Source: Linepithema humile (taxonomy: Eukaryota; Arthropoda; Insecta; Hymenoptera; Formicidae). From it: DNA of 64,000 bases. Below the pieces are notes generated by a model. It saw nothing but the letters and a program-made list of their open reading frames with translations. It was not told the origin of the DNA and ran no database searches. The number at the start of each line of letters is the position of its first letter. Within the stretch, counting starts at the first letter, position 1. The stretch covers positions 1,116,001 to 1,180,000 of the forward strand of contig NC_090135.1 in NCBI RefSeq assembly GCF_040581485.1, in the 5' to 3' direction. Below, one piece after another: positions 62,830-64,000 of the stretch. The translations under genes were made by a program, and so were the position numbers.

Positions 62830-62844
62830 TATATGTATATATAT

Positions 62845-63205
62845 GTCAAATGGTCTGTTCCGAGACACTTTCCAATATTTATTGGCACATTCCGAGACAT
62901 TTGTCTTGTTCCAGGCCTGACCTGGAAGAATCCTATGTCAAATGGCTGTTTCCAGGACAGTCCTGGAAAACTAATGTATGTACATATGAGAACTGTACAT
63001 CCAAATGTATATACAAAAAAAATGTATACAAATGTTATCCAACAATGCCAAATAAAGAATAAACATTGTATTATTGATCTTCATACATCAAAATCATCAA
63101 TTTACTTATATAATTAAGAAAATCGCGTAAAATAGTGCATAATAATATAAAAGAGATAAAATTGAAAAACAATGATTTTTTTAAATACATAAATTCAAAT
63201 ATTCT
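62845..63205. other. Spacer without recognisable gene
   Basis: AT-rich, with two imperfect repeats of a short block (TCTGTTCCGAGACA / ACATTCCGAGACA near 62860-62900; CAGGCCTGACCTGG / CAGGACAGTCCTGG near 62912-62965). Two overlapping 103-104-codon frames are not supported by any motif. Confidence 0.4.
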
Positions 63206-64000
63206 TGTAAAACGCATTCAACATACATACGTACAAATGTTAAAAAACACGGTCAGGTAATTTCATTCCACAAAAAATGTTATTTATAATGTTGACATCA
63301 AATAACGTAAAAAGACGTAATTTATATATAACAAAAAAGCAAGTTTTTACATCAACACCTTGATTACTTTTTAAAAAATTATACGGGACATTTAGATAAA
63401 AATTATTTGAAAGTGACTTAGGATGAATGTATTCCGAGGCGAGTTGTTTAATCAAATGTCTAATATATATTATTTACGAAAATACGCTTGTGTCCTGGAA
63501 ACGAACGTTAGGCCACAAAATAATATTTTCACTTTTCTCAGAAATTTATTGCATTTAACGTACATACAAACATTTGGAAACGCGGTTAAGGAATATCGGT
63601 TCACGTCTTTCGCAAAGGTGTGCAATTTAATAAAAATATTGACAACAAATAACGTAAAAGACGCAACTCATATATAATAGGAATGTGTGTTTTTAAGCCA
63701 ACGCTTTGATTGCTTTTTGGAAAATTAGACGGGACATCTCAAACAAAAATCAGAAATTATTTGAAATTGATTTAAGATAAATGTATTCCGAGGTGAGTTG
63801 TTCATTTAAGTGTTTAATATACGTTATTTACGAAAATACGCTTGTATCCTGGAAACGAACGTTAGGCCACAAAATGATATTTTCACTTTTCTTAGGAATA
63901 TAACGCATTTAACGTGCATACAATCATTTGAGAACACGTTCGGAAAATATCAGCTTACGTTATTTCGCAAAGGTGGGTTTCATTAAAATGTTGACAACAA
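63206..64000. repeat. Tandem satellite, period about 350 bp, continuing beyond the window
   Basis: At least two diverged units: ATTCCGAGG(C/T)GAGTTGTT at 63431 and 63785; GGAAACGAACGTTAGGCCAC at about 63497 and 63850; TTGACAACAAATAACGTAAA-type blocks near 63290, 63639 and the window end. The short ORFs across it are not maintained between units. Confidence 0.85.

Noticed and set aside
62751..63117. Two overlapping ~103-codon ORFs as a host gene
   Set aside because: They start inside the MITE, show no motif and lie in AT-rich sequence with short repeats.
1..64000. A host protein-coding gene
   Set aside because: Every ORF with recognisable conservation belongs to a retroelement; the remaining frames are short and lack homologues or domain motifs.

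Overview
This window is a stack of insect retrotransposons built into telomeric repeat DNA. Short (CCTAA)n/(TTAGG)n tracts survive between elements at 16092-16115, 45689-45698, 55795-55803 and 57102-57109. That repeat points to an arthropod with TTAGG telomeres, most likely an insect; the species cannot be named from the sequence. I found no convincing host gene, tRNA or rRNA.

From 1 to about 60450 the non-LTR elements all lie on the minus strand, head to tail, each with a poly(T) tract (its poly(A) tail) at its left end. They belong to the R1/TRAS/SART type. I number them N1-N12: N1 1-4816 (cut by the window edge), N2 4817-8719, N3 8720-16091 (ORF1+ORF2), N4 16116-16967 (3' fragment), N5 16968-19898, N6 19899-21049 (UTRs only), N7 21050-25648, N8 25649-28882 (holds a solo LTR), N9 28883-42675 (ORF1+ORF2, split by N10), N10 33137-38137 (one ORF, 16-bp target duplication), N11 42676-45688 and N12 57110 onward. 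Only N3, N9 and N10 encode endonuclease/reverse transcriptase. N2, N5, N7, N8, N11 and N12 carry Gag-like ORFs running straight into a 3' UTR, and N6 has no ORF. Tandem, poly(A)-tailed, gag-only telomeric elements beside RT-bearing relatives with the same 5' UTRs recall the Drosophila HeT-A/TART partnership, here on a TTAGG telomere.

Six of these elements (N3, N5, N7, N9, N10, N11) begin with an RNA that folds as an HDV-like self-cleaving ribozyme. It has a 7-bp P1, P2, a 3-bp P3 with a 7-nt loop, P4, and a J4/2 strand containing CNAA. The stems are held by compensatory changes. In N10 the predicted cleavage site is exactly the element's 5' end as fixed by its target-site duplication.

On the plus strand, 45699-55794 is a complete and apparently young Ty3/gypsy-type LTR retrotransposon with 1291-bp LTRs and one 2162-codon Gag-Pol ORF that extends far past integrase. 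A related solo LTR follows at 55804-57101. Both sit in telomeric repeat with the same 4-bp duplication, ACCT, so the LTR family also appears to use telomeric DNA as a target. A third copy (26201-27383, duplication ACCC) lies inside N8.

The right flank (about 60450-64000) is AT-rich. It holds a ~200-bp inverted repeat with a 1.4-kb interior, a 348-bp MITE nested in one arm, and a ~350-bp satellite running off the window. Most non-LTR ORFs carry stops or frameshifts; the LTR element's ORF looks intact.
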